A DNA stretch of 64,000 bases from Pseudeuparius sepicola. Its lineage: Eukaryota > Arthropoda > Insecta > Coleoptera > Anthribidae. Below, piece after piece: positions 12,709-24,539 of this stretch (the first letter of the stretch is position 1; each line of letters starts with the position of its first letter). The stretch spans positions 111,280,035 through 111,344,034 of the forward strand of contig OY987298.1 in the NCBI GenBank assembly GCA_963920635.1, in the 5' to 3' direction. Position numbers and translations under genes: made by a program. A model generated the notes under the pieces. That model was not told the origin of the DNA and searched no databases. It saw nothing but the letters and a program-made list of their open reading frames with translations.

Positions 12709-14048
12709 CACTGAAAGAATTCCGCCAAGTGAGTTGCTTTGCTAAGATTTGTTTGCTGCGGTAAATAGATATTATGCTGTCATAGCAAGAAAAAATTGCT
12801 GTGGCAAGTAAACCTGTTTTGCTAAAACTTCTTTGCTACCACAGCAAAATTTTTAGTTGCGGTTAAAGGATAGGTCACTAGAAATTCCTTTTAGTGAGCC
12901 CACTTACATGAAGCCAGTCGTTTTGTTACTGCAGGTGAGTGCAGTCTGCTGCAATGCACTCAGCTGTGGTAATTCAACTGCTCATTTGTGACTAGCGAGC
13001 CCTCACTTACAACAAGTGAGTTGCTTTGCTAAAATTAACTGCGAGTTGCAATTGCCCCTGCGCTAGCCGGCAAGCCTGAGCTCGCCAGGCGGCCCCGCCG
13101 CAGTCGTCGCACAGTTGTCGGTCTGTGATGATCGTACTGATCGTCTAGACCTAGACAGCTCTGGCATCAATGTTTTCCGGGAGCATTACCGCGTCTTTGA
13201 AGGTACGTAAAAATTAATATTTTCATACTTAATGTCCGCTTGGTAGCACATTATCATTATATTATACATAATCTGGCATCCTGTCAAAAGTATAAAACAT
13301 AGCGCAGCCAGATTTTTTGTTTTTCCTGTAGTTTTTCCCATTTCATATGTTTTCTTTATAACATGTTGAGTCATTCACTACAAATCCCTACTTAATATAT
13401 TCTTATTACTTGGCCGTCTCAATCTCAAAGATATTTTTTGGGGACACGCAGGGTGTGTAAGACTAGGTGTAGAAGAAACCTGTAGGGTTGCCGCGTGAAC
13501 ATGTTATTAAAAAAACATGAAATGGGAAAACTACAGGAAAAACAAAAAATCTGGCTGCGCTGTGTTTTACACTTTTGACAGGACGCAGATTATGTATAAT
13601 ATAATGATAATGTGCTACCAAGCGGACATTAAGTTTGAAGATATTAATTTTTGCGTATAGGTACCTTTAAAGACGCCGGCAACAAATAAATTTTTTGCTA
13701 TGGTAGGTAAGCAACTCACTTGTGGCTAGTGAGCAGCTTAATTGTCATTATTGAGCTGATTCAATTACAGCAACAAAACCTACATAACCGCACAATTAAA
13801 TTATTTGCTATGGTAGCTAAGCAACTCACTTGTGGTTAGTGAGCTGACTCACTTGCCTTAATACAAGGGTTGAATTATCACAGCATAGTGATTTTCAACA
13901 AATCTGCGTACTTACTGCAATTGAGTTGTCTTTAGCAAAGCGTGCTTTGCTGCGGTAGCAAAGTAACTCACTCGGCGCCTATTTAATGCAGATATGTTGC
14001 TGCGGTAATTGAGTTCTTACTAACGGTAGCAAAGTAATTCTTTCAGTG
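12709..14048. mobile_element. Element B: CACTGAAAGAATT-ended element inserted in A
   Basis: The termini are CACTGAAAGAATT at 12709 and AATTCTTTCAGTG ending at 14048. TA lies on both sides (12707-12708, 14049-14050). Removing B and one TA restores the sequence ATCATAGCAGGCCAT, which is found intact at about 10315, good evidence for the exact insertion point. The flanks inside B are packed with variants of GTGAGTTGCTTTGCTA in both orientations (about 12730-13060 and 13690-14030). The core 13186-13680 is a separate palindrome. No transposase is seen. Confidence 0.85.
13186..13680. repeat. Foldback core of element B
   Basis: Arms at about 13186-13374 and 13500-13680 are reverse complements with few mismatches, for example CAGATTTTTTGTTTTTCC against GGAAAAACAAAAAATCTGG. 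Either it is the centre of element B or a third-level insertion. Frames seen in it are mirror images of each other. Confidence 0.8.
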
Positions 14049-14179
14049 TAGCAGGCCATAATGACCCCATCCAAATACTACCGCCTTGGGACACCAATAA
14101 AAAAAATAGAGACCATTTGTTTTCCTTGTCCTTCACATAGTTCTGAGGTGTCCAGTATTAAATTGGGACACACTGTATA

Positions 14180-15354
14180 GTCCAGTTGCCAGGTCGAAAT
14201 AAAGGGGATTTACTCCGAATAAGTGAGAAAGTTTTGATTTTTTGGGAATCCGTAGATTTTAGTGTCCTATTTAACATACTACATTTGCCCTTCCGTACCT
14301 TTGCCCCGCGCGCCGCCATATTGCCAAGATGGCGCTCAAAACGGATTTTTTCAAAATATCTCGCTTTCGGTGCCTCCTATCGCCAAATATCTATTACATT
14401 ATTTATAGAAGAGAAAATTGGCGACAAGAAAGGTTCTATGCTTTTTTCTCCTAACTTTAATAGTTTGGGCGCGACAGGCGATTCATTGCTGCATGTATGT
14501 TATCGATAGTTAAAATGGATATTTACCTACTTGCTTTTGCGCAACACATATTGGCAACCCTCCTTATAGAAATGTACCGCGCGGGAAAATTGCTATAGAT
14601 ACCTTTTTACAGATATAAAGGTTCTGAAAAATACATTGAGAAGAAGGTTAGATAAACAATAAACATAAATTATATACGTTAGGTTCAACTTTTCTTCTTC
14701 TTCCGTTAATTCCATCAAATGAGTATTTCTCGTAAGATTTTTTTTTATTTTTCCGTTTTACCAAATTATTTCTTGCTTCCGCAGGTATATATAAAAATAC
14801 TAATAGATTTCGTTAAAAAGTATTAGCGTAATAAATTATCGTCAAAGGAAATAGATCTGTTACAATTATTGTAATAAACTGGCAACACTGCCCACTCCCA
14901 ATCCAACGACACGGATAGTGGTGGGGGTGCGTGTACAGAAATGTGTGAGCAATTTTCCCGCGCGGTACATTTCAATAAGCAGGGTTGCCAATATGTGTTG
15001 CGCAAAAGCAAGTAGGTAAATATCCGTTTTAACTATCGATAACATACATGCAGCAATGAATCGCCTGTCGGGCCTAAACTATTAAAGTTAGGAGAAAAAA
15101 AAGCATAGAACCTTTTTTGTAGCCAATTTTCTCTTCTATAAATATTGTAATAGATATTTGGCGATAGGAGGCACCAAAAGCGAGATATTTTGAAAAAATC
15201 CGTTTTGAGCGCCATCTTGGCAATATGGCGGCGCGCGCATCAGAGGTACGGAAGGGCAAATGTAGTACGTTAAATAGGGCACTAAAATCTATCGATTCCC
15301 AAAAAATCAAGACTTCCTCACTTATTCGGGGTAAAAACTACCTGGCGACTGGAC
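14180..15354. mobile_element. Element C: 1.2-kb palindrome, TA-flanked
   Basis: The left end GTCCAGTTGCCAGGT and right end ACCTGGCGACTGGAC are inverted, with TA outside each. The arms (about 14180-14600 and 14945-15354) are near-identical reverse complements and include the conserved word GCCAAGATGGCG in both. The centre near 14760 is unpaired and AT-rich. It is non-coding and non-autonomous. Confidence 0.82.
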
Positions 15355-15452
15355 TAATAAGTACTAAAAAAGAAAAATATTAAATCGATTGTTCCATTAA
15401 AATCGTTGAAAAATACCGATTTTTCAAGTATCAAACTGAAACACACCGTATA

Positions 15453-17763
15453 TAAAAACTAGTTTTGCTAAAATAACTCATCAAAAATGCAGCTGTCTTC
15501 CGAACTAGCATGTACAATTTACAGGAAGAACGGTATGACTGAATTGGTTAATAATTATGCCCAAAAACTTTTTTTTATACAAACTCAAATAAGAGATAAT
15601 ATACCGCAATCTAAGGTAGAACCTGATAAAAATTGGCATAATGATATTCTACGAGGGGATTGCTGACATGCACTTATAATTTTATAAGATTATTCATGAT
15701 AAAATGTTAATACATGTAGAATTTTTTCAGATTATGTCTCGAGGGCGCAAGGTCACGCGTTATCTTCAGATGTGCGGCAACATGGTAGCGTCGGGTTCCA
15801 GTGGCGTAGGTAACTATCGTTCGGGTGGACACACACGAACAACCGTGCTTTGGCCCAGCTTATTATACCTACTCTTTGGTTCCACTCATTTTAATATGGT
15901 CTCGGTTGTAGCTCACGCCGGGCAGTATATCATTACAAAATAACAACTTGTTTTAGTGTGCCTCAAAAAACGTTTGTAACTTCGTAACTAGATCCTTGCT
16001 CAATTTGCTTTATGCTCTGGTAAAAGCCAAGTAACATCGCCGAACCCGAACATAATAATCTCGACTTTCCCGACCATTCTCGGAACATTCCCACAACGGA
16101 AAGGCCGTATACTTATCGCCGAAATCTTTATCAATCCATAAAAAGGGCCCACCCACTCCGAAAGTTATAGATATGAATTGTCCGGGACGCCCGTATAACA
16201 ACCGGGGGTGGAAATAAATCGTTCCAACAAAACTAGATTAAATCACTTACTGGAAATTACTGGAGGGGTCCTCCCCGAACCGCGGCTCGGGGGCCGGTCA
16301 ACTGTACAGTTTGCGAAATTTATTGCGCAAGTGTGTTGTTTGGTTCTTCCGAGATGCATGTGCGGATATGTGGTCTGAATACAGGGATTTCCGCCTCATT
16401 GCGCGAAGCTTTCCGATTGAAACTTCCCTAGATGCACTAGAAATTAGGAGACGTAAGCATTAGGTAATAAAGAAAGATAAATAATAATTAGGATGGAGGG
16501 TGATCCAAAATTATCCGGCAAACAAAATTTGGCGGGTGCGATTTTTAGGTAAATTTTAAGGAATAGGTACAATTCCGGATGAATGCAGGTTTGCAAAAAA
16601 AAAACCGTACTTTAAAATAGGTATCACTAGGTACCAATGTACCTAGCTTTTCAATGGCGAATAGTCTCTTAAAAGTTTTTTTCTACCAGCGCGCGGAAGT
16701 TGACAACGGATTTTTAATCATGGGCTAAAGTTAGCTGCAGTTGTTCAAATAATGTTAGCTTCAGATTTAACATTTCAATTGTGTTTCTGCTAACCTAACT
16801 CGTTTTCTTTAACGTTATATGATTCCTAATAGGGGACTTTACAAAATTGGATAAAACAATTCCTGGATACTTTCATAAGGGCCTACGATTATTTATAAAA
16901 ATAATAAGTAATTAATTAGCTAGTTTTTGGACTTCCTTAGAAGTGCGGGGAAGCACTTCTGAAGTGACAAGTGTTTTAAAAAGGCAAATTGTCAACATAG
17001 CAATACCACTGAAGTGTTCTAAAACATAACCTTTAATCTGCGGTGAAAGTTGCAAGAAAAGTTGAAATTTCAAAATTCTAACCTCAAACCCCAGACTTAT
17101 AGGATGCTCAGTGAAACCACATTTAGTGTTTTATTTTTGTAAATATGCAGTCGCGTTTTTCTGCAAATTTTTTTGACAAGGTTGGGGCTAGGTACGGAAT
17201 TCGGGCTGAGAACTTCTAAGCACTACTTATATGTGATGCTTTCATAAAAGCGCCTTCAAGATGCTCCCTTGCCTTGCCCCAAGTTATCCGTTTATTGATA
17301 ACTCCTAATAGGTACTTCACTATTACTACAACATACAAATTTTTGCGGTTTTATCCCACGAATTTTGTTAGACGTGAACATCGGATCATTAGATCATGAA
17401 AGCATCCAATTTCGACAAATTATCGGATTTCCCTTTCACGTAATCCTTACACTACACAACTAACAACACGATAAATACACAATGTAATAATAAATAATAA
17501 GAATAACACTATAATACATCGCACAGATATCTACTAATGTTTTGATTGAGCGGCATAAGGAATGACAGATAGCATCATTGAAGTCTGAATATTTATCTTA
17601 TCTCTATATGATCCGTATACACAATATTTATTTTAACCAAAGTGCCAGGTGACAGAGGGGAAGGTTACTATATTTTCCAGCGTTTGCAGCATAAACAGAC
17701 ACCATTTTGCTATAGGTGAGTCAACACACGGGACACATTCGTAATAAAAAAATATACAATAAT
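15453..17763. other. Gene-free stretch
   Basis: No gene is supported. Slightly GC-richer patches occur at about 15720-15860 and 16010-16330. The latter contains AAATTTATTGCGCAAG, a possible homeodomain or bZIP-like word, but nothing decisive. Short frames have no domain. Confidence 0.45.
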
Positions 17764-18184
17764 GTGTCCACGGCAAAGCGGTATTATAGGTGTATATGAC
17801 AATTGTTTTTGCATTACAAACACAATTTTTTGTATTCTGCTCTTGCTTCACCCAAAAACTATTTGTAGTATCTTGGACTTAGAGGGCGCTGGTGGCAGCT
17901 TAAAAATAAAAATCGCATCAGGTAAAGTGCCTTTTCTGTGCGAAATATTGAAAAATTGTATTAGAAAAACTAGCTCAGAATTAAAAAATATAAGGTATCA
18001 AATTACAGAACTAAATATTGTTTTATTTATAATTTTTTTAAATATTATAATAAATGTAATCATAATTTAAATTTATTTATTCTATAAATAGCTAGTTTAC
18101 GGCTGTGTAGTTTTACTTAGTAGATAAAATAACGAGTTTTGCAGCCAGAAAGGTATATATTAACTTCTTTTTATAATACCAAGC

Positions 18185-18212
18185 TTTCGGTCTACTTCGT
18201 GACCTTCATCAG
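18185..18212 (-). ncRNA. Hammerhead-ribozyme-core-like motif
   Basis: Read on the minus strand, CTGATGA is followed by A, a GGTC/GACC stem closing an eight-base loop, then GAAA, which is the conserved layout of a hammerhead core. Penelope-like elements carry such ribozymes in their terminal repeats. Against activity: there is one extra A between CTGATGA and stem II, and I could not define a convincing stem III and cleavage triplet. It is probably a decayed or partial ribozyme. Confidence 0.3.
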
Positions 18213-18596
18213 GGCTAGAATTTTTTTTAATTATTAGAAAATATTGAGAAAAGGTTGAAATTTTACTCACAATTATGTTGAAGTTTTTTACCAATATTAA
18301 AACCAGATAAATTTTAGGTTTAAAAGGGCCAGAAAAAGGTTTTTACATAATTTCGTGTGAAAATTTATACCGTCAATTTTGTTGGTAATTGTTTTTTTGT
18401 TAATAAGGTAATTTAGTTTCAAAAAACAAAAGATAAATTTATAATAAGAAAAAATGTTTTTTAGGTTATCATCAAAAAGTGTCAGAAAACTTGGTCTGAT
18501 ACAAGGTTAGAAATAACCTTAGTTGATATAAGGTTATGTTACAACATTCTGGAAATCCAAATTTTTATATAATTATTATAAGATGTAAGAGTTACA

Positions 18597-18795
18597 ATGA
18601 AATATTAATAGATGTATTGTTATTAGAATTATTTAAAGATAAAATAAAACAGTATATGGAACTTAAATCTTTGATGTCTGTTTTTTTATTAATTGACTTG
18701 TTATCATTATTAATTTCAACCATTTCAAGAAATAACCTTTTATTAAGATTTTTTTCCCTATGTAATATTATTTATTCTACCCATGTTCCTCCAAC
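18597..18795 (-). pseudogene. C-terminal fragment resembling a Penelope-like element ORF
   Basis: On the minus strand an open frame contains KRLFLEMVEIN followed by SINKKTDIKDLSSIY and a stop at 18597. This resembles the C-terminal region of Penelope-like/GIY-YIG retroelement proteins in insects, where a phrase of the type SINxxTDxxxLS is common. I rely on recalled family resemblance. The reverse transcriptase is not present. The sequence downstream on the same strand (towards 18185) would be the element's 3' terminal repeat, where hammerhead motifs are known to occur. Confidence 0.4.
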
Positions 18796-19302
18796 AATAA
18801 ATTATTCTGACACAAAGACGGATCACTTTTATTTTTGTTTCCATGGCATACTCTTCTTAAAACATTAAAATTACAAATGCTATAAATTCAATTGACCTTC
18901 AAGCCATTCAAAATAGCTACAAAGAATTTAAGAACAGAGTTGAGATGTGTGTTGAACATGGACGAACATAGGTAGAATAAATAAATTGAAATAATGATTA
19001 CATTTAAATTATTTAAAAAATATATAAATAAAAAGAATTAGTTGTGCAATATGATACAAAGTCATATTTTTTAATTCTGAGCAAGTTTTTATAATAAAAT
19101 TTTTCAATATTTCGCACAGAAAAGGCACTTTACCGGATGTTATTTTTATTTTTAAGCTGCTACCAGCGCCCTCTATACATTTTTTAAAGTCCAAGATACT
19201 AAAAATAGTTTTTGGGTGAAGCAAGAGCATAATACAAAAAATTGTGTTTGTAATGCAAAAAAATTGTCATATACACCTATAATACCGCTTTGCCGTGGAC
19301 AC

Positions 19303-20433
19303 CTTGTAGTTTGTAGGTATATTATTTATGTGACAACATGTTTGTGTGCAATTGCATTAGTTAAAGCTCAAAGGTTTCAACACATTAAATAATAGATATT
19401 CATAGGCACGCTGGAAACATTTGAATAAAAATATAATTTGCCTTTGTGCCACGAATTATTGCAAATGGGCACCGGCAACATTGCAATGCCGTTTCTCCAG
19501 ACAGGTACAGAGGTAATAACATTTGGCATTCTAGTCAATGAAACGACAAAACTGTAGATTTTAGCCTGAAGAAAATTGTGCAACTTTGTCTTTAATTATC
19601 ATAAAAAAATAAGAGTTAAAAGCCGTTGTTTCATTTGTTATGTGTTATGTTAGTAGGTACATCTACTCTAAACTGAATACGATTTTAGAGTAATTAAAAA
19701 TATTGTCAAGTATCATATTATTAGTTGTCAATAGGTATAAGGTTATTATGTATTCGATTTGATATTTTAGGATAATTTTCATATAGGTACACTCGTAGAA
19801 AAAGTATAATATTGTAACGAAAAATGCCTCTAAATTTGTTATATCAGCTTTCAATGAACATGTTTGCACTGTTTTCTAACCCACTCAAAGATTTAGCAGA
19901 TAAATTTTAAGTTTCGGTATTCTACTTACAGTTTTATAATTTTTATGATTAATGTAGAGGCATTTTCCGTGGTATCTTTGTTGGCCTGAGGCCTCCAGGG
20001 CCCCATTTTCTTTTAGTTTTCGTTGTTATAAAAAGTTTCTAGAAACTTTCTAGAACATTATGATGTGTGCATCTGTGATTGGCCAGGAATATTCTAGAGA
20101 CCTGGGAATTGGGCCTGAAGGAAGTTGAAGGTTAAAATGCGATTTTAGTGCGATTTTTTGAGCTGATAGAATATTCTTGGCCAGTGACAGTATCTGACCA
20201 GTTTATTTGTGATTTGCGAAGGCTAAACAATAAAGTTGGTAACCAAGGCAACGAGTTTCGACTGTGATTGTTGAGATTCAGTACAATCTGCAACAACTCT
20301 TAGAAACTCCTCTAGACACTCGTTCTATTTTTACACTCCCGATAGAGCCATTCACTCGGCCTGTCATGGAACTAACATAGGATAGTGAGCACCTACCTAT
20401 ATGAAATCTGTTGTATAAGTTTCAAGTTTTATC
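19303..20433. other. Gene-free stretch with heat-shock-element-like words
   Basis: No gene is supported. The segment 20027-20100 contains TATAAAA, then TTCTAGAA at 20037 and 20048, then GAATATTCTAGAG at 20087, which has the alternating GAA/TTC layout of heat-shock-factor sites. No start codon or transcript is evident downstream. It may instead be part of an unrecognised repeat. Confidence 0.35.
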
Positions 20434-20620
20434 AAAAATAGTTATTTATGTACCAAGGCACGGAAGTTCAACTTTTTATGACTCATGTGGAATTTAGTTG
20501 CCGAGGCCTCTAGCCGAGGCAAATCAACCACATGAGTCATAAAAAGAACTTCAGTGCCGAGGTACATATTTTTTTGAAATCGGGAAAAAATATTGTATTA
20601 GGCAAGAAAACAATAATAAG

Positions 20621-20675
20621 GGATCACCCGTCCATGAACCGACTACGCGCGGCGTTGCTTGAGTTTGACGATCCT
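20621..20675 (-). ncRNA. 5S-rRNA-like relic, copy 1
   Basis: Read on the minus strand this matches, with gaps and mismatches, the internal half of animal 5S rRNA. GGATCACCCGTCC and GGCGTTGCTTGAG correspond to the complement of the ...AAGCAAC...GGATGGGTGACC region that contains the internal promoter. It is too diverged to be a functional gene. It could be a 5S pseudogene, a 5S-derived SINE head, or chance similarity. Confidence 0.4.
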
Positions 20676-21158
20676 AGGTCAAGTATGACAAAGAACAGAA
20701 AAACCAAACGCTGCTTGTTGTGCGGCCTCCATAATAAATCTCTTGATATTCAAACCTACTAAAATATTTATACTGATAGATTGCGCTGCTATAGGTAATA
20801 ATTCGAAATGTGTACGAATAGTTAAATGGGCCTTTATTTTCCGGTTTTGAATATTTGGTCAGTTTTGACGGGCGTTGGCTCCGCGTCTGACGTTTGATGT
20901 TTATATCTCGCCAAGGCCTACTTATTGAAAAAATCGTACAATACTGGGTTATTTCAGTGCCGATTTCTGAGCTTTTAATGACGATTTGGGGACACTTTAC
21001 TGCCGATTTCAAGAAATAGTTATTTATGTACCAAGGCACTGAAGTCCAACTTTTTATGACTCATGTGGAGTTTAGTTGCTGAGGCCTCTGGCCGTCATAA
21101 AAAGAACTTCAGTGCCGAGGTACATATTATGTTTTATTAGGCAAGAAAATAATAATAA

Positions 21159-21215
21159 GGGATCACCCGTCCACGAACCGACTACGCGCGGCGTTGCTTG
21201 ACTTTACCGATCGCT
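21159..21215 (-). ncRNA. 5S-rRNA-like relic, copy 2
   Basis: Same segment as copy 1, about 540 bp further on. This copy is slightly closer to 5S rRNA (GTTGCTTGACTTTACCGATC). The repeat spacing resembles a small tandem array, but the 5S part is partial and mutated in both units. Confidence 0.4.
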
Positions 21216-21590
21216 CTACCTAGGACAAGTATAATGATGTACGGCACCTTCTGACAGAAAAACCAAACTGCTGCTTCTTGAGCAGCCTACACAACAAATC
21301 TCTTGATTTTCAAATTTACTAAAATATGTATACTGAAGGATTGCGCTTCTATAGGAAACAATTTCGCAATGTGTACAAAAAGTTAAATGAGCCTTTATCG
21401 GCCGGGTTTTGAATATTTGGTCACTTTTGACGGGCGATTTCTCCGCGGGTGACGTTTGATGTTTACATCTCGCCAAGGCCTACTTATTGAAAAAATCGTA
21501 CAATAATGGGCTACATTATTGCACGATTTCTGTGCTTTTAATGACGATTTTGGGACATTTTAATGCCGATTTCAAGAAAAATATATTTTT

Positions 21591-22433
21591 TGTATAGGAA
21601 CTACCGCTGCTTTGTGCCTAGTACCGGCGAATTCGCCCGCCATATTGTTACATTTAGGAGGACATACATATTAATATACAGATAAGTATAAATTCTAGCT
21701 ATTATCATAAGATCCTTTTTTTGTATAAAAAATCGCAATTTGCAAAAATTAATAAATATAATGTGACCCATTTGTTTTCGGTTCACCCTGTCAAAAGTTT
21801 ATTAGTTGTGCGATTTGACCCGATTTTTTTTGATAAACTGCATTTTTGAACAAAAATTACCACTTTCAGACAAAATTCAAAACCTACTATGCCAGTTTCT
21901 AGAAACAAAATTTTAATAAATCGGGTAGCGATTTTTTTACAATCTGTGCACGCCACTGGATTCAGCACCCCTCAAAATGGGCCAAAATAATGTCGAATTC
22001 AAGAATTGCGAGGCATCCTCTACTACCAACTTCCGTAACATACCGATTTGATCGTATCATAAAAATGTTGTAGGGATGTGAATAAATCTATCGGTCCAAG
22101 GGCCCCTTACACAATTTATTTACACCCTAAAAGTAGACGCCCTTTTCCGAGATGAAACTGTCGGGCTATCTGTAAACCTATACTCGATATTCCAGACTTA
22201 TCGTAATCCTTATCGTTCAAATTTGTCTGGAGACATGCCGCACAGCAATATCTAAAATTGGCGTAGATTTATTAAGTAGATTCGATCCGAAGCATAGATA
22301 TACGAGAGTGGTTTCTGGATGAATGGTAAATGCGGATGGCATAATGTAGACAATAAAGTATTGAAAATTTTCTACCATTATGTAGAACTTTTTGGAGAAT
22401 ACGTATATGAAAGTCAAAATTAATATATGTAAG
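21591..22433. other. Gene-free stretch
   Basis: Nothing recognisable is seen before the left end of the pogo-like element. Confidence 0.5.
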
Positions 22434-24461
22434 GGAGAGTGGGTATGAATGGGTCACGGGAGGAATGGGTCATTGAAAATATTTTAGGAAACTGTGGCTC
22501 TAGAAGAAGTTTAAAATCAATTTATTGCCCATTTTTTGAGAAATAAACGGTAAAACCTACCTACCTTTCCCGTTTCGTTCATATTTTATGATTAATAATT
22601 ACTAATATTTAATGGTTCTTACTGGACATGTCTAGAATATACGAACAAATTTTGAGCATGTGTTTGTATTTCGAAAAGTTTAGAAATGGGTAGATAGCAA
22701 TAAACAGAAAATTTTAAAAATATAAAATAGGGAAACACAATATAATTATATGGTATGTACTTTTAGCTTAGGAAATAAAGTAATGATAACTATATTATAA
22801 TAAAACAACTCCAAATGTAGGTATGTTAAATTTATAATTGGGGTTTATATGTACATACAGAGAACTTTGTAATTAACAATTTTCTTCAGAGCTGTTGAAG
22901 TCCTAAAGCACTTGGTACATACGAGACTATATAAAACTCAAAGAATAACTGCTTTTATTTTTGACACTTTTTATTTAGGTACTTATTTTCATGGATACCT
23001 ACAATAACAAATTATTCATAAGAAAAATGAAAAGTGATATTACAATCTTCAACATCCTTTCCTATTTGGATGATTTTTCTTAAACCCATTGTTTTACAGG
23101 AGTAACAGCCTCTCAAAATGTTTTTGGTTCAAATAAAACTTTCTTGAAAATGTTCGCAATTTGCTCCATTGTGCTTGTTTGAGACCATAAAAACTTGTTT
23201 GGAGTCTACAAAACTCTATTGGTTTAATCTTAATAACCTTTTGGTTGTTTCATGTAAACATCTTCATCGATTTTTCGACATAAGCGTATGCTGCAGAGAC
23301 ATCCGTTGAGTCAATTCAACATTTTCACCAGCAGCTATATGTTTAATAATGCTTTTATTATCATTCCAGATTTGACTACAGGGCTAAACTTTTGGTCGTA
23401 GTCTTCACCTTTTCTTTGTGAACAACCTTTCATTACCAACCTCGCCTAGTAATTTTCTATTGATCCATCCGGAATTATCCTGTCCGTGTATATCAATTTA
23501 CAAGATACTATACCTAATGCTTTCTTGTCTTCTGGAAGTTTCTGTAAAACTCATTTTTGTTTTATTCATGTGACTTCATTTCTTTATCCATTACAGCTAA
23601 CCAGTATAGCTGCGATCACCGCTCTTTACAGCTTCTTCATAGTTATTAGGCTCACTAATTTTTAAAACATTTGCAACAGCTTTCATAACAAAGTTTTCAA
23701 ATTTTGCTGGTTTTGCAGCTCCATTATTTTCATTTCTTCATGGTCTTCATCCTGCTAATCAGTCTTCTTTTGACCTTCTGTACCGCCTTTTCCAACTTCT
23801 TCATTGTATTCTTCTCCTGGATAACCATCATCTTCTTGCAACCTTCCCTCGCTTTTATACATTTCTTGCATGACAACCATCTACGTTGTGGTCACCTTAC
23901 TTTACTTTTCTCAAAGAAAAACACAGATAAAGCACAGAAATATGATAATACACACATAAACAAAGCGTACATCCATAATAAGGGACAACACGAATGACGG
24001 ATCTGTAGAATGACGCCGTCATTATGAAATCGATACAATAAGTCGATCCATTATGACAGAATTTGACGAAACATGGCGGAACCAATCAAAAATCGAACCA
24101 TGGCTGTCGCGACTGTCTTGTATAAAGCCACTGTATTCAGTTGTTACCCAAACTTGGTTGAAGTCAGACCGACTGTCAATGTGATTATTGGTTTTACTGT
24201 TTTTTTCCAAGGTTTGTTGTAAATTTGTGTTTTTTTACCTGCAGATAATAAGGTATTAGGCTATGTGAATACAATTATTTCACTAGGTAGTAACGCAGAC
24301 CTATATAGCTTTAGCGAAGCTATATATGTCTGTGGTAGTAACATAAAGCTATGTTTTAACCGTATAACTATGACAAATTTTCCTTGTTTCCTTTCACGAA
24401 AAAATTTTAGCGGGAGTTTTAAAATATCACTCGCTTGCAGGAGGAATGGGTCAAGTACTGT

Positions 24462-24493
24462 CAGGAGGAATGGGTCGTGACCCATTTCTCCTG
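24462..24493. repeat. 32-bp near-perfect palindrome in the pogo-like element
   Basis: CAGGAGGAATGGGTCG is followed immediately by its near-exact reverse complement TGACCCATTTCTCCTG. It joins two sub-terminal repeat words head to head, about 45 bp upstream of the transposase start. It could be a transposase binding site. Confidence 0.8.
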
Positions 24494-24539
24494 CAAAATA
24501 TGATTATGTTTGGAATATTTTTTTGTCATTCTAGACAAC

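Larger units (their letters stand above)
12171..14175. mobile_element. Element A: palindrome with CAGTGTGTCCC ends, split by B
   Basis: The ends are CAGTGTGTCCCAATTTGATA at 12171 and its near-exact reverse complement ending at 14175, both flanked by TA. Interior segments are also inverted: AGGCCTACTTTGATTTTT near 12446 mirrors the GAAAGTAGGCCTAGAC segment near 12571. Removing insertion B leaves a foldback element of about 660 bp. Such CAG(T/G)GTGTCC ends recur in this window (29932, 51569). Confidence 0.8.
11954..15452. mobile_element. Composite: family D element carrying two palindromic insertions
   Basis: The left part (11954-12168) matches 10157-10330. The right part (15357-15452) matches the family D arm at 10388-10475, ending in ACTGAAACACACCG. 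Between them lie element A (12171-14175, itself carrying B) and element C (14180-15354). Each has its own inverted repeats and TA flanks. The order of insertion is readable: D first, then A and C, then B inside A. No proteins are encoded. Confidence 0.65.
17764..19302. mobile_element. Palindromic element enclosing a retroelement relic
   Basis: TGTCCACGGCAAAGCGGTAT near 17765 and its reverse complement ending near 19302 begin two arms that pair over about 300 bp (17764-18070 and 19005-19302), including AAAGTGCCTTTTCTGTGCG. The loop (18070-19005) is unrelated to the arms. It carries a minus-strand fragment resembling a Penelope-like retroelement tail. The likely history is a foldback element into which the retroelement piece inserted. 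Confidence 0.7.
20434..21590. repeat. Tandem duplication, two units of about 0.55-0.58 kb
   Basis: Unit 1 (about 20434-21013) and unit 2 (about 21014-21590) align throughout and differ by scattered substitutions and small gaps. Both begin TAGTTATTTATGTACCAAGG and end in GCCGATTTCAAGAAA. Each unit contains an inverted-repeat start (ACTCATGTGG and its reverse complement in unit 1) and a 5S-like stretch. Open frames in the units come from the duplication and are not genes. Confidence 0.85.

Noticed and set aside
14186..14509. 107-codon frame and its minus-strand twin at 15074-15310
   Set aside because: They lie in the two arms of element C and are mirror images; palindrome by-product.
17762..18070. 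102-codon frame similar to a minus-strand frame at 19009-19230
   Set aside because: Arms of the palindromic element 17764-19302, not a duplicated gene.
20532..20762. Possible functional 5S rRNA gene
   Set aside because: Only the internal half matches and both copies carry many mismatches; no terminator-bounded full gene.
20674..21476. Two similar minus-strand frames of 121 and 86 codons
   Set aside because: They arise from the tandem duplication; frames are not conserved between units.
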